NCBI GenBank assembly: GCA_020465985.1
Contig: JAANYP010003718.1
Span: forward strand, 954,001-1,018,000
Direction of reading: 5' to 3'
From: Centrapalus pauciflorus
Taxonomy: Eukaryota > Streptophyta > Magnoliopsida > Asterales > Asteraceae
DNA length: 64,000 nucleotides
Part shown: piece by piece, positions 1 to 11,759 of the stretch
How the letters are laid out: every line of letters starts with the position of its first letter
How positions within the stretch are numbered: position 1 is the first letter of the stretch
Translations under genes and position numbers: made by a program
The notes under the pieces: model-generated
Seen by the model: only the letters and a program-made list of their open reading frames with translations
What the model was told of the DNA's origin: nothing
Database searches by the model: none

Positions 1-5
1 ACCAA

Positions 6-2830
6 AGACTTGGGCATATGAGTGAGAAAGGAATCAATATTTTAGTTTCAATATGTAAAATTCCGAACTTGAAAGGTGTTATTACCAACTTCTGTGAACA
101 ATGTGTCCTAAGTAAGCAAAAGAAAGTTCCTTTGCAAATATGGGTCAACCACCCAAGGCCAGAAAGTGCTGATTCATTCTGATGTCTACGGTCCTACTTC
201 AGTCTCTTCTCTTCAAAAGAAGGTTCTTGATACTGTGTTACTTTTATCGATGATTCTGGCAGAAAAGTGTGGGTTTACTTTCTCAAATGCAAATCTAAGG
301 GTGCGTTTAGTTACCGAAAATTTTCAAAATTTCCATCTCACTTTTCAACAAAAATGAAAACTTGTTTACTTAACAACAATTTCATAAATATTCATTTCAC
401 TTTTTAAAATACCACTTTTCATATTCTCTCTCTTACTTTTCTACTACCTACCATATTTCTTTATAATACTCTTTTTCTCTCTCATAATTTTTCATCACCT
501 ATCCTATTTTTTTATTTTATAATCACTCATATTATTTTTCTTAAAACTAAAACTTCATCATCTAAACAAGTTTTCACTTTTCATAAAAAACCTTGTTTTT
601 TTCTAAAAACTATAACTTGAAAACTAAAATAAAAAAATGACTAGTTTTCGTTAATTAAACGCAACCTAAGGTTTTCAACACCTTTAGGAATTGGAAGGTT
701 GCAGTTGAAAACAAATCTGAAGGTTGAATGCTTAAAGTGAAATAATGGGGGTGAGTACAATAGCAAAGAGTTCATTGATTATTGTGTCGAGCATGGACGC
801 CGGTTCCTGAGACACCTCACAAGAAATGGAAAAAAGCATGAGCTGACATACATACAGGTTTACTGAAAATATTATGGGTTGATTCAGTAAACCGCAGCTC
901 ATCTCATTAATCGTGGACCATTAGTCCCCCTTGGATTCAAGATTTCTAAAGAAGAATGGCAGGTCGAGAGGTATCACTTAAACACTTAGAGAGTATTCGG
1001 CTGTGTTTCTTATGTCAAGATTAAAGAGGCAGACAAAGACGAACTTCAGGCAAAAGCAAAGAAATGTACTTTTATCGAATATGGTTTGGATGATATGGGT
1101 CATCGCTTCTGACATAATCACAATAAAAGGGTTATTAGAAGCAGAGACGTAACATTCAGTGAAAAGGCTCTTTACAAGGATGAACTTGCAACAGCTTCAA
1201 ACAAGAAGACATAATCAGAAGAAAATTCTCAAGATAATGGGAGCTTAAATGAACATGGAGGATTTGAAAATAATGAGAATATTGGAAATAGTGGGAGCAA
1301 TGAAAATGAAATTGCTGACACTGAAAACTAGGTAAGAAGATCTACCAGGGTTATAAAGCAACCACGACGATTCTCTCCTTCAACATTTCTATTAACCGAT
1401 AACATTGAGCCTCAATGTTACTCAGAAGATTCTAATCAGTGGAAGAAAACTATGAATGAAGAAATGAAGTCTCTCGAAAAGATCAAGACTTGTCTTTGGT
1501 AAAATTACCGACAAATAAAAGAGCATTAGAAAACAAATGGGTTTTCAGGGTCAAAGAGATAGTAGCAAGAGGTACAAGGCTAGATTGGTGGTTAACGGAT
1601 TCAACCAGAAATAAGGAATCGATTATAATGAGATCTTTTTCACCGTTTGAAACCACAATCAGAACAGTCCTTAGTATTATAGCTGCAGAAGATCTACACT
1701 TGGAGCAACTTGATGTTAAGACAGTTTTCTTGCATGGAAGTCTAAATGAAGACATCTACATGGCACAACCAGGAGGTTTTCTAATGACTGGAAGAGAATT
1801 TGGTTTGCAAACTGCAAAAGAGCTTTTATGGCCTTAAGCAAGCTCCAAAGCAATGATACTTAAAGTTTGATAATTTCATGCAAAATAACAAGTACAAAAG
1901 ATGTGATACGGATCATTGCTGCTACCCGAAGTCCGAAGAAGTTTAAGTCTTCATATATCATTCTTCTGTTATATGTTGACGATATGTTGGTAGTCAGGTC
2001 TCACATGGAAAAAATCAAAAGACTGAAGTTATTTAAAGAATTTGAAATGAAGGATTTGGGAGCTGATTCTGGGAATGAGCATTATTCGAGACAGCGTTGT
2101 TGGTACTTTGAAGCTCTCGCAGGAAAAGTATGCTGGAAAAGTCCTAAAGAAATGCAAAGCCCGGAAACACGCCTCTAGGTAGTCACATGAAACTCTCAAA
2201 GAAGCAATCTCGTGAAAAGACAAAGCAATAATGGGCAAGATTCATTATGCCTTAGCAGTTGGTAGTCCAATGTATGTAATGGTTTGCACGAGACCTAATA
2301 TTGCTCATGCAGTGGGAGTGCTCAGCAGTTTATGTCGAATCTGGGAAGGGGTTAAGTGGATGCTACGCTATTTGAAAGGCACCTCTAAGTTAGCTTATGT
2401 TTCAACTAGAAAAAAAAGTAATCTTAAAAGGCTATTCTGATGCAGATTTTGGGGGTTGTGTAGATACGGGGAATAGCACCACCGGTTACGTGTTTACTGT
2501 TGGGGGTACAGCCATCAGTTGGATGTCCCGATTGCAAAAGAGTGTTGCTCTATCAACCACTGAAGCAGAATATATGGCCATAGCAGAAGCTAGCAATGAG
2601 CTGATTTGGTTAAAGAACTTTCTCTCAGAGTTGGGTGTAATTCAAAACGACAATGTCCTCCATTGCGATAACCAGAATGTTGTTCATCTCGCAAAGAATC
2701 CGGTATCACAGCACAACGAAACACATTAAGATGAAGTATCACTTCATTAGAAATTTCATAAGTGATTGGACGCTCGAAGTGAAAAAGATCCTTGGTACAA
2801 AGAATCCAGCAGGTATGTTCACAAATCTGT
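6..2830 (+). pseudogene. copia polyprotein pseudogene (integrase, RT, RNase H)
   Basis: Translated pieces in shifting frames show the zinc-binding end of the pre-integrase region (CEQCVLSKQKK, about 95-125), the integrase core split by the MITE, an RT segment around 1490-1780 (LDVKTVFLHGSL), the YVDD box near 1973, and the longest clean stretch, RNase H, at 2397-2729 (110 codons). Several stops are visible between 840 and 1500. Orientation matches the 3' LTR at 2964. This is a dead copy of the enzyme set that copies and integrates the element. Confidence 0.85.
301..665. mobile_element. MITE with about 20-bp terminal inverted repeats (family A, copy 1)
   Basis: The ends GTGCGTTTAGTTACCGAAAA and its near reverse complement (TTTTCGTTAATTAAACGCAAC) define a 365-bp AT-rich element with no coding capacity. 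CTAAGG stands on both sides (295-300 and 666-671), a 6-bp target duplication. The copia integrase frame reads through if the insert plus one duplication copy is removed, so insertion came after the copia element. Relatives are at 53616-53983 and, in pieces, at 16553-18571. The superfamily is not clear from the ends. Confidence 0.8.
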
Positions 2831-2963
2831 GACGCTAGATAAGCTACTTCAGCTCGCCTTCATTGAGAAGGCAGGTGTAACTAGGGGGTTTGAAGTTAGG
2901 TGAATTTTTCACAAGTACAATAGAGCGCCAATGTTCGAGTTTCGAAGCCTCCAAGTGGGAAAT

Positions 2964-3225
2964 TGTTGTGGTGTAAGCTTCAAAATAAAAGAAAAGGGCA
3001 GTCGGCCCTAGTATTCTTAAGAGGCTAGCAATGTGGTTAATTAGGAAACGTTACCTAATTATTTTCTATATAATTTCATGTACTTCAAATCATTCATTAT
3101 CACCTCACAATAAGAAAACCATAGTTGTCCCCGTGGACGTGGATCAGGCCATCGACCGAACCACGTAATATCTTTGTGTTATTGCTTTTACGTTTGTGTG
3201 TGTGTGTGACGAGATAACCCTAACA
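2964..3225 (+). repeat. 3' LTR of the copia relic
   Basis: Starts TGTTGTGGTG directly after a purine-rich tract (CCAAGTGGGAAAT, 2951-2963) and ends ACCCTAACA, giving TG...CA borders. It contains the GACCGAACCACGTAA block that also occurs in the LTR at 25096-25346. Length 262 bp is normal for a small copia LTR. Confidence 0.75.
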
Positions 3226-3237
3226 CTTACGACTTTA

Positions 3238-3735
3238 GCATTTTCATCTATAGACAGCATGTTGTTTATCCATAGATTCAATTATTTAAATCTACCAACA
3301 TTATACAATGCATATTTAATAACTACCTAGACTTCAGACACTTGGATTAGGGATTAGTGACTGGGAATCAATGTTGCTAACTTGGCTTGAGAATGCAATT
3401 TTATCTTTGTCATGGCTCTGGTAATCAGTATTTTAGGTGCTAGAATCGAAGTTTTGGTACCAAACTACCAATGGCACCAACCAATGTTACTATTATCAAT
3501 GCTCTCATACCGAATTTTTTAAAAACATTATATCTTTAGCATTTTCAGCCATAGACAAAGCATGTTGATCCATACATTCAAATCTACCAACATCGAACAA
3601 TGCATATTTAATAAGATTGGTGACTGGGAAATTACTCTCGTTGCTAACTCGGCTTGAGACTCTAGATTTATCCTTTGTCATGGCTCTAGTAATCACTATT
3701 TCTGGTGCTGGAATCGAAGCTTTGGTACCAATGTT
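3238..3735 (-). repeat. Duplicated 5' internal piece of an LTR retrotransposon (PBS plus gag start)
   Basis: Two diverged direct copies of about 200-230 bp, 3238-3470 and 3538-3735. On the minus strand the second begins with a tRNA-Met-like primer site (TGGTACCAAAGC, 3719-3730) next to a TGTTACAAC LTR-type border at 3732, then opens a short frame starting MITRAMTKDKSRVSSRVSNE, which looks like the start of a plant gag. The frame lasts 63 codons. The matching LTR probably lies at 3732 to about 4200 but its far border is unclear. Confidence 0.5.
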
Positions 3736-4217
3736 ACAACACTATTGATTGAGATTAGAAATATTCAATGGTCCCAATCAGAACCTAAACCAACCAGGTA
3801 GGTTATGGAAATAATAACCACGAAACTCATTAGGAACACATCACGGAGAAAGAATTCAAAGAGAAGGCAAATTTCACTAATTCCGAAAGGGTTATTGTGA
3901 AAAAAACCAAATGTTATCACAATTTTTGCGGTTTCATCCCTCCATGTTATTTTTTCAAAAAAAGTTCCCAGGTTATTGTTTTCTTTCTGGTTTTTGGAAT
4001 AGTTTTGGTTTTTTCCATAATCAACTCTTTCTTTTTCCAAAATAAAACCAACATGTTTTCATCTTTTTTTCCTAGAAAAGTTCTCAAACTTGAAGACTTC
4101 TTTGGAAAAAAGAAAATACAAAAACCACAAAAAAAAAATAAAAAACAACTTGAGGACAGCCTATACTTATACTATGGCAACGTAGCTTCTTAGAGAACAA
4201 TTTGTCAATAATTCAAG

Positions 4218-4462
4218 AGTTTGACAAAGCAAAGAAAACATGGTTGACAGTTTTCTTATTCTAAGAAAAAAGCCATCGCCTTAGCGCCTCTCGCCTAATC
4301 TACAAAGTTGATCACATCATTATTGTCGCCTCGGCAGTTTGACAAAGCAAAGAAAACATGGTTGAGTTTTCTTATTCTAAGAAAAAATAGAAAAAAGCCA
4401 TCACCTTAGCGCCTCTCGCCTAATCTACAAAGTTGATCACCTCATTATTGTCGCCTCGGCAG
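4218..4462. repeat. Tandem duplication of about 120 bp
   Basis: The block starting GACAAAGCAAAGAAAACATG and ending TTGTCGCCTCGGCAG occurs at about 4222-4334 and again at 4340-4462, with one small insertion. It contains GCGCCTCTCGCC motifs resembling those in the element at 7826-8504. It lies in the last visible intron, or just beyond the last visible exon, of the stomatin-like gene. Confidence 0.75.
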
Positions 4463-4916
4463 CAAGCCAAGGTGACTTGAAGAAAATCCCCTCGCCTCAC
4501 CGCCTAGTCCTTCGTCTTTGTCGCTTTTGACCACATTGGAAGACTCGTGAGAAATCATTCTCAACACACTACATAGACATTTGGATTCCTATGAGAATCC
4601 CTTCATTTGTGAAAATAGTGAGATTGTGAGAACAAGTCATCTCTTTTAGATTAGATCCAAAATTATGATCTCATTCTTCCCTTTCTAAAAACTAATATGG
4701 TGTAAAATGCCTGTCATTTATAAAAATGAAATTTAAATCTCACCCAAATGAAAGTGATCAAAGGCATGCACACACACATAATGATGTCATAAAGCTCCTT
4801 ACTAATGGATTTACCTTAAAAGACCATAAGGGAGACAGCTAACACGAGGCCAGTTGTATGATTGTATCTGATAAAAAGATCTATACTTAAGATTCTTTGC
4901 TTATATGCCAACTTAC

Positions 4917-7900
4917 CCTGAGCTTCCAACATCATTGAGCTCTTCTTTCCATCAGCGATGTTAATGTGTGCTTGTCTTTCTCCTGCAAAATATAAAATTA
5001 CAGACGTGAACTATATGAGCATGGCAAAAAAAACTTCTAATCATATATACATATGTGTGTGTATGATGTATCTATGTCAATGCAAATAGCAAACTACCTA
5101 TTATGATTCCATTCGCCAATAAAATGGATTGACAAAGTAAAAGCTTTAGGATCAGTATTAGTGACAAGACATGCAAGAATATAGGTTATGAGGGTAAAAT
5201 GAGGTTCCTAAATTCTTCCAAAAGCTTGATTGCATGCCAAGAATGACCTAAATTCAAGCACCACAACCGAGTCTATTTTTAATGTTTTTTATTTAAGATA
5301 TACAAATACATAGGGATGCATAGTTGAGGCGATTTGCCCTCAACCATCCACTTCCTAGAGGCGGTTACTCTCACAACCATCAGTCCCCACAACTTAACAT
5401 AAACTGTGTGTTCTCCGAGGGGGAAATTAGAGAGAAAGGGAGGAGAAACCACAAAAAATGCAGAAAAAGGTGTGTTCTCGAAGCTTCTTCAACAAGGGGA
5501 AAGGAAAGGTAGGGAGAGATTAAAAAAACCCTGATTTTGTATCCGCCCAAATTTGGGAAGAAAGAAGAGCATGTGAGTAGAAGACTTTCAATCGTGTTCT
5601 TTAATCTTCATCTTCGTAACATCCCTTTGATTCTTTCTCTTCCCCTCCCTCCTCTTCATTCCTTTGCTGTCTTTTAATGAATTTTTTCAAGAACACAACG
5701 TAAAATACATATAGATCACAGTTAGAGGGGTTTTTATACCTTCTGACTCCAAAATCTGAGCTCTCTTTTTACGCTCTGCTTCAGCCTGCATCTCCATAGC
5801 TGCTTTTACACCACGAGGAGGAGATATATCCCCTGTATACAAAGAAGGTCAGATTTAAAGCACTAGTGTGAAGACAGTATTTATAACAAATTATCAACTT
5901 AAAATTATGTTTCAATGAAATAATATAGGTTACTTATTTCATAACGAAGACATTGCAAGCCCCAATCTTTTGCAGCTTCATTGATTGCTATCTGCAAAAT
6001 AATACATTTTTTATTTTTTACAACTATTAATTCTGTGCAAATTAATGTCCAAACTCCAACTCTTTTTTAACATATTGATAATACGAAGAACTGAAGAAGT
6101 GCTACAAACTTGTATGAAAAATGATCCATAACAAAAAAAAGACATTACACACCACAATAAAAAGAAGACACATGTGTATAGCATGCAACAAGTGTTCCTT
6201 CGAATGCTGGCCACCAATTCAAAACGAATTCAAACAGGTGAAGAAAATGTGACATAAGTAGTAGACTGAATCGATACAGATATTTAAAGTATTTAAGCAA
6301 CTATATTCAGCTTCCAAAACTTCTAAAAAAACTGCTCCTACCTGCCTATTCTTATCTTGAAATCACATATGCATTCGTTTCATGAATCATATATAATATG
6401 CCCCTTTTACCTAGAAGCACGTTTCTTGGTGATCTATATCAGCTGCAGCTGAATCTGGTAAGCATGTAAACTAGCTTATTTGTATACCCAATATGATACC
6501 CCTTTTGAAGACTGAGATTCTTCCTCAAGGACAGTTGGTGTATAATACTTCAAAATGTATGAAAGTAATGTGGCAATGTCAACAGGCAACAAACAGCAAA
6601 TTGAGTGAGTCAGTCTTATTAGAAATTTCACGTTTCCATGTTAAATTTGAAATTTTTATCATCATTGTTTCAACAAACTGTTTGCCCCATTCATAGTTTC
6701 ATACCAAACAACAATAAAGCATAAGGACATTTATCAGTAATTTTAAACAGCAGGATAAATTCTACCAAAAGCATGCAAGTATGCAACCCTGCATTCTCAA
6801 CTCATGGAATTTGAAGTACTTACCAAAAGTACATGTGTCTCAAAGAAGTAATTGAACAATCACAAAGCAGTTAATGCATCATCAAACTGATGCTAAGAAA
6901 AGTTCCATACTCACCCAAGAATGATACCAAACTTAATGTGTGCTATCGATTATCACACTGTACTCTGTTAATTCTACACTCTCATCAAGAGAACATGATT
7001 ACATGAGAATATCAAGCCTATTATGTAGCAAAAAATGTAGATCTACAAATTAACTGGTTAGACGTGGGGAATTGTCCTTAGAACTTGTTGGAAGAGATAG
7101 AGATCAAAGATCCACAATGAGGAACTAGTGTGGAGAGAATAGCATGAGTGGTGTATAAAAATGAGTCGATCTTAATTGGAGGGCATGGAGTTAGTAAGTT
7201 ACATTATCTATGTCCTCAAAACCTGAAGGGTTTTATTAATCTATGTTTGCTTTTCGCGTTGCATCTTCTATATTCCATTATGAGTTCAATTTTTCCACCT
7301 GTAACTAGTTTCGAATAAAAGACTGTTCAGGATAACATAGTAGGGGCACTCTTCAACTCAAGGTCCACATCACTCTCTCGACATTCAATCATATATGGTA
7401 TGCCTTCAAATGATAAATATAAAAAGATAGGCATGCGCAACAGGTTTCCCTCACACTTGTATCTCTCTTGGTGAGTTTTTTTCATTTGCTATAGAATTTG
7501 AACTCTACCATTGATTTTCCACACATAAGCAGATTTTACATACCTTAATTAAGATCGTCAAAAGACCATCAAGTTCCCAGCACTTTTTTCTAAATATTTA
7601 CATTGAAAATTGAATATGGGCCCAGTGCATGCAAAGTTTTTAACTCTATCATTGATCTTCTATCTCTCTTGGTGAGCTTTTCCCATTAGTTAATAAAATA
7701 TTAACTCTATCATTAATCTTCCACACATGAGCAGATTTTACAACAAACCTTTACTAATGTCATCAAAAAGCCACCAAGTTTCCCTCACACTTTTTCTCAA
7801 AAACTTCATTGGAATTGGGGACCAGTGTTATTAAAGGCGACCCAGGCGCTCGACTAGTCCATAAGTTGAGGCAATTTCTGCCTAAGCGCCTTAGCAGAGT

Positions 7901-10174
7901 TCAGGCGATGCAAGAAGGGGAGAGGCGCTCAACTAGGCCAACTAGGCAATAGGCGACCCAGGCGTGAAGCGCTGGACTCTTTTCATTAGCATGTATAGGA
8001 TCAAAATTGACATACCGGTATCCCTGTTGTGGTCGCTTGCTAGATTCTATATACCTAGCATTGTCGATTGCTCAATTTTGCATCCCTGTTTTCAAACCTA
8101 ACAAACCCTCTTCATGGTATTGGGCTGTTGTATGTTTATACTTTTATCTTTTAAGAAGCCCATTTATAACCCACTAATAACATCATTTAATTTTAATATC
8201 AAGTTTTATAACCAATAATTGATAATAAATTGAAGTAAAAATATTATTATATCGAATATAAAAATAAATGTTAAGAATTAATTTTAAGTAATACAATTAA
8301 GATAATTATTAATTAGGATTTATGATATATGCTTTATTAAAGCATTATTATAATTTTTTTTATGTTTTATGTTAAAATACGTCATATGTATATTTGCTAG
8401 TTTCTAAATATATTAGTACTCGAGCCCTTGCCTTTTTGCGCCTCTCGACTTAGTCCCTAATCAATGCATGTCGCCCAAGTGCGCCTTTCGCCTTTAATAA
8501 CATTGATGGGGACAAGGAATGCAAGAATTAAAAACAGAAGTCTGAGGTTCGAACCCAAATGGAGCAATATATCTACAGTTGCATAAGACCATAAAGTGTT
8601 TCATTATCCAGTACTACAATCATCTATTAACCAAAGGACCTTATGCCTAGCAATACCTAGATGTTTCCCCCAACCAAGTGGTTGTCTGTTCAAGTCTCAC
8701 TTGAAAGAAAAGGTGGTAGTGTAGCTGTGTAGGATAAATAGATAGTAGTGTTGGGTTGCCTTCCAAAAAAAAAACAATCATCTATTAACCAAATGAAGGC
8801 CTTCACCAAAATATGTTTTCGTGTCTTTGATGCAACATAAAATTTCAAAATGCTATACATATTAAATGAATCAAGTGTACCAACATGTTTCCCCTAACCA
8901 AGTGATTATGGGTTCAAGTCTTGCTCGAGACAAAGGATGGTAGTGTAGGGTAAATAGGTGGTAGTGTCAGTTGCCTTTCAAAAAAACAATCATCTATTAA
9001 CCAAATCGAGGCCTTCACCAAAATATGTTTTCCTGTATTCGATACAACATACAATTTCAAAATGCTATACATTTATAAAGGATCACGTGTTCTGACCGTA
9101 TGATTCCCTAGAGGCCCTTGACCAACATACTTTTAAGCATATAGATGTATTCATAAGAATAAAGTCCGCATAACTATAATTAAGATCATTTTGAATAAAA
9201 AACATATAATAAAATGATGATTTAATTGAGAAACCCACCACTATCTTCTCATTCAATGTGTCTCTTTCTTCAAATGTTTTATCGAGAGTAATCTTGCCAA
9301 GCTCACTACGCATAGTGGTCTGTGCAAGCTGAATGACGGCATAAAGTGGATTCTCCACTCCATATGATGCCAACTTAGGGTCAACGATCTGTGCCCAAAG
9401 TATTCAAATACCCGACAAACAATAATCATTTAGTCAGTGTAAGAAACTTAAAATTACCATTAATGCATTCCCACACCTTAACATAGAGCACTCCATCTAT
9501 CAGGATGCTGACATTGTCCTTGGTAATGGCAGATTGGTCTGGGACAGGAATTGCCTCCTCTTTAAGAGAATGCACGTAAGCAATTTTGTCAACAAAAGGA
9601 ATCAACAAGTGAATACCAGGCTCCAAGGTCTTGGCGTACTTTCCAAATCTTTCAATCACGAAAGCCTTCTTCTCAGGTACAATCCGGATGCCCCAATTAA
9701 CAGGTGGTGGAGTATCATAACTTGTTAGCAAATAAACGAAGTCAGAATTACAGAAAGTACAGCAGAAGCCAGATATTATATACCCTAAAATCAAGATGAT
9801 AATCAGAATCATAAACACACATGAGGGTGTGTTAACTTGACACAAAATCCACTCGCAGTATCGCCGCTATTAACAACTGAAAACGGTTGCATTATATACA
9901 TGTAAATAATTAAGAAGATATATGTTTGTGTTTATGTAAAGGTGAATTCAGATTACCTATTGCTGGGATCGCGAGATGCACGGAAATGGCGGACATATAA
10001 GGGGGAAGAAGACAGCGAGTGAAGGGCTGAAAAGTGATTAGAGGAAAGGAGGCAGGATTGATTGAGAATGGCAGATGTGTATGAAGTTGAGATTGCTGCG
10101 GTCGGCCACTTTTGAACGTTGTAGAATGATCTGAGTGCGTTAATCGCATGATGGGATCTCAACAACCGACTCAT
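4917..10174 (-). CDS. Mitochondrial stomatin-like protein (SPFH/band 7), six 5' exons; 3' end missing
   Basis: Exons on the minus strand: 10174-9957, 9720-9477, 9388-9239, 5991-5934, 5832-5740, 4982-4917. All junctions are GT-AG and the phases join without a stop (829 nt, 276 codons). The first 70 residues are rich in Arg, Ser and Leu with few acids, as in a mitochondrial presequence. Then come the SPFH signatures VNWGIRIVPEKKAFVIERFG, LLIPFVDKIAYVHSLKE, ASYGVENPLYAVIQLAQTTM, the AAKDWGLQCLRYEIRDISPP block and the coiled-coil start AMEMQAEAERKKRAQILESE. The family forms membrane-bound ring scaffolds in the inner mitochondrial membrane; plant SLP1/2 are linked to respiratory supercomplexes. 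Known family, inferred role. The family runs to roughly 400 residues, so about a third (C-terminal coiled coil and tail) is absent. The last exon ends in a good donor (GG|GTAAGT), so the rest may lie left of the window beyond retrotransposon insertions, or be lost. Intron 3 is 3.2 kb and holds repeats. Confidence 0.88.
7826..8504. mobile_element. TIR transposon, about 680 bp, in stomatin-like intron 3
   Basis: Ends TGTTATTAAAGGCGACCCAG and the reverse complement of CGCCTTTCGCCTTTAATAACA form terminal inverted repeats. Subterminal regions are full of short GGCG/CGCC blocks. Flanks look like a degraded target duplication (TTGGGGAC left, ATGGGGAC right). No coding sequence. Superfamily uncertain; MULE or hAT possible. 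Confidence 0.6.
8664..9072 (+). repeat. Direct duplication carrying two SINE-like units
   Basis: About 195 bp is repeated (8664-8858 and 8884-9072). Each copy starts with CCAACCAAGTGG or CTAACCAAGTGA followed by a GTTCAAGTC block resembling the tRNA B box, then a TAGTGTAG...TTGCCTT segment and an A run (8766-8776 and 8980-8986). This arrangement (internal pol III-like boxes, A-tail) suggests tRNA-derived SINEs. The downstream AATCATCTATTAACCAAA block is part of the duplicated unit. Confidence 0.45.
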
Positions 10175-10324
10175 TGTTAGATAAATAGAAAAAGGAATTC
10201 AAAGAAATCTGGGTATCGAGAAGGAAAGAAAAACCCTAGTTAAACCTTTAGCCTCGCTCTTCGTGGATTGGTGTCTTGTTCTCCAAGACTCGTCGCCGCG
10301 TTAAACCAAACCAGTTATTATACC

Positions 10325-10330
10325 CACGTG
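10325..10330. promoter_or_regulatory. G-box CACGTG upstream of the stomatin-like gene
   Basis: A palindromic CCACGTGG core lies about 150 bp upstream of the start codon at 10174, in the promoter-proximal region. G-boxes bind bZIP and bHLH factors. A Helitron lies only about 110 bp further upstream (10439), so the native proximal promoter is short. Confidence 0.4.
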
Positions 10331-10438
10331 GTGCGGCGGGATAACGAAATTTCACAACCACATGTCACGCAAATTTGATTCATTTCGATGTAAAATATAT
10401 TACTGTCGGACCGTCGAAATTATTTTCACATCTGTGTA

Positions 10439-10900
10439 TCTATGCTATTAAAAGAGTAACTATATTGGTGAAGTCACGTGTCGTCACCATGAATCGACAC
10501 CTGGCATTTATAGATTTTAAAAAGAATAAAGAAAATTTAAATGAAATCTATCCAAATCTAATATAATCCACTTTTAGATTCAAATCAAATCAAACAAAAA
10601 TACTCTACTAACTTATTAATTAAATCTATCCAAATCTAATATAATCCACTTTTATATTCAAATCAAACAAAATCTACTGACTTATTAATTATAAGATAAT
10701 ATAATAAATGTTTAAAAATATATATAAGAAAATAATTACTCTTCATATTATTTAGAAATATACAAAATTAATAGGTCATAATAAATAATAATATCACCTT
10801 ATATACTTTTGTTTAAAAAAAATATTTATATTTTTATCTTTTTATTTATTATATTTTATATATATTAGTATATCCGCGTAATACGCGGGTAATAAACTAG
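10439..10900 (+). mobile_element. Non-autonomous Helitron (H1), 462 bp
   Basis: Starts TCTATGCTATT after an A, ends CTAG before a T (10897-10900), and carries the 3' hairpin CCGCG-TAATA-CGCGG at 10874-10888, ten bases before CTAG: the three Helitron hallmarks and A|T target preference. No coding capacity. An internal 70-bp tandem duplication (TATCCAAATCTAATATAATC) is visible at 10548-10690. The same family occurs at 60429-61081. Confidence 0.85.
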
Positions 10901-10969
10901 TTTGTATAATAATAATGAGATAAACATAAACAATAATTTTTAATCACATATATAGATAAGTATAGATAA

Positions 10970-11099
10970 TATGAGGGAGGTTCAATGAAAAACCACAATG
11001 CACCTGAAAGCTTGTGAAAACTGTACTGCACAATTACAAATGCATCAAATTCCCCGCGTGATGCATCAAAATCCCGCGTGATGCACGGGGTCAGCCCTG
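10970..11099. repeat. Partial copy of the GATGCATCACGCGG MITE
   Basis: GAGGTTCAATGAAAAACCAC followed by two GATGCATCA...CGCG blocks matches the complete element at 46287-46513. Only one terminal repeat is present, so this is a fragment. Confidence 0.6.
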
Positions 11100-11759
11100 G
11101 GCCTGGTTTACCTCGGCCACCACCCAAGGCCCATAACAATTAAGGGGCCCAAATTTTTGTATGCTTATCATACACCTAGCCCAAAATTGAAGTACTGGTT
11201 CCTTTCCTGAATTCCTGCCCATCGCTGCTCTGCTTTCCTTGCCCATCGTGACGCCTCATGCCTGACCTCACCATGATTTTCGACGCTTCGATCGACGAGA
11301 ATCATGGCGAGGACGTCTCACCAAAATCAAGATGTGTGACGGTCGCTCTCCTAGCCTGCCCATTGTTCGTTTTTCGTATTTCGCTTGACGCTCCATTCGC
11401 CAACAGCTCTCCTAGCCTGCTATCAACTTCTGCAAATTGCTTTCGGTGGTCGGTCTCTTCTTCCTCATCCTTCTTCAATCGTTAATTTCCAATTCCAAGT
11501 GTTCACTATTTTTGCAACTTGAGTCTTCATTCAACAGAAACATCAAAACCCTAAGTCTTAACAAAGGTAATTTTTCAATTCCTTGTGCTTTTATTTAATT
11601 ATTTTGTATATTTTGATTCTGATTTTTGATTCATTGTATTGCTAATAATTTATCAAATATTCAAGAGTTGAGAGTGGATATACTTTTATTTAATTATTTT
11701 GTATAGCAAATCACTGAAAACGAAAGCAGATTGCAATTTCAAATCAGTCTGAATTTGGA

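Larger units (their letters stand above)
1..3225 (+). mobile_element. Ty1/copia LTR retrotransposon relic, 5' end outside the window
   Basis: Decayed copia polyprotein in the order expected for the superfamily: a GAG-pre-integrase motif (RLGHMSEKG) from base 6, integrase start (HSDVYGPTS) near 175, reverse transcriptase with the catalytic YVDD near 1973, RNase H (SDADFGG near 2433, STTEAEYMA near 2555), a purine-rich tract just before 2964, and a 3' LTR at 2964-3225. Many stops and frameshifts break every domain, so no product is expected. A MITE at 301-665 interrupts the integrase. The 5' LTR, gag and protease would lie left of base 1. LTR and RNase H resemble the second copia relic at 23330-25346, so both probably belong to one lineage. 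Confidence 0.9.

Noticed and set aside
11258..11485. 75-codon frame with Ser-rich end
   Set aside because: No recognisable domain, no splice context, next to repeat-derived sequence.
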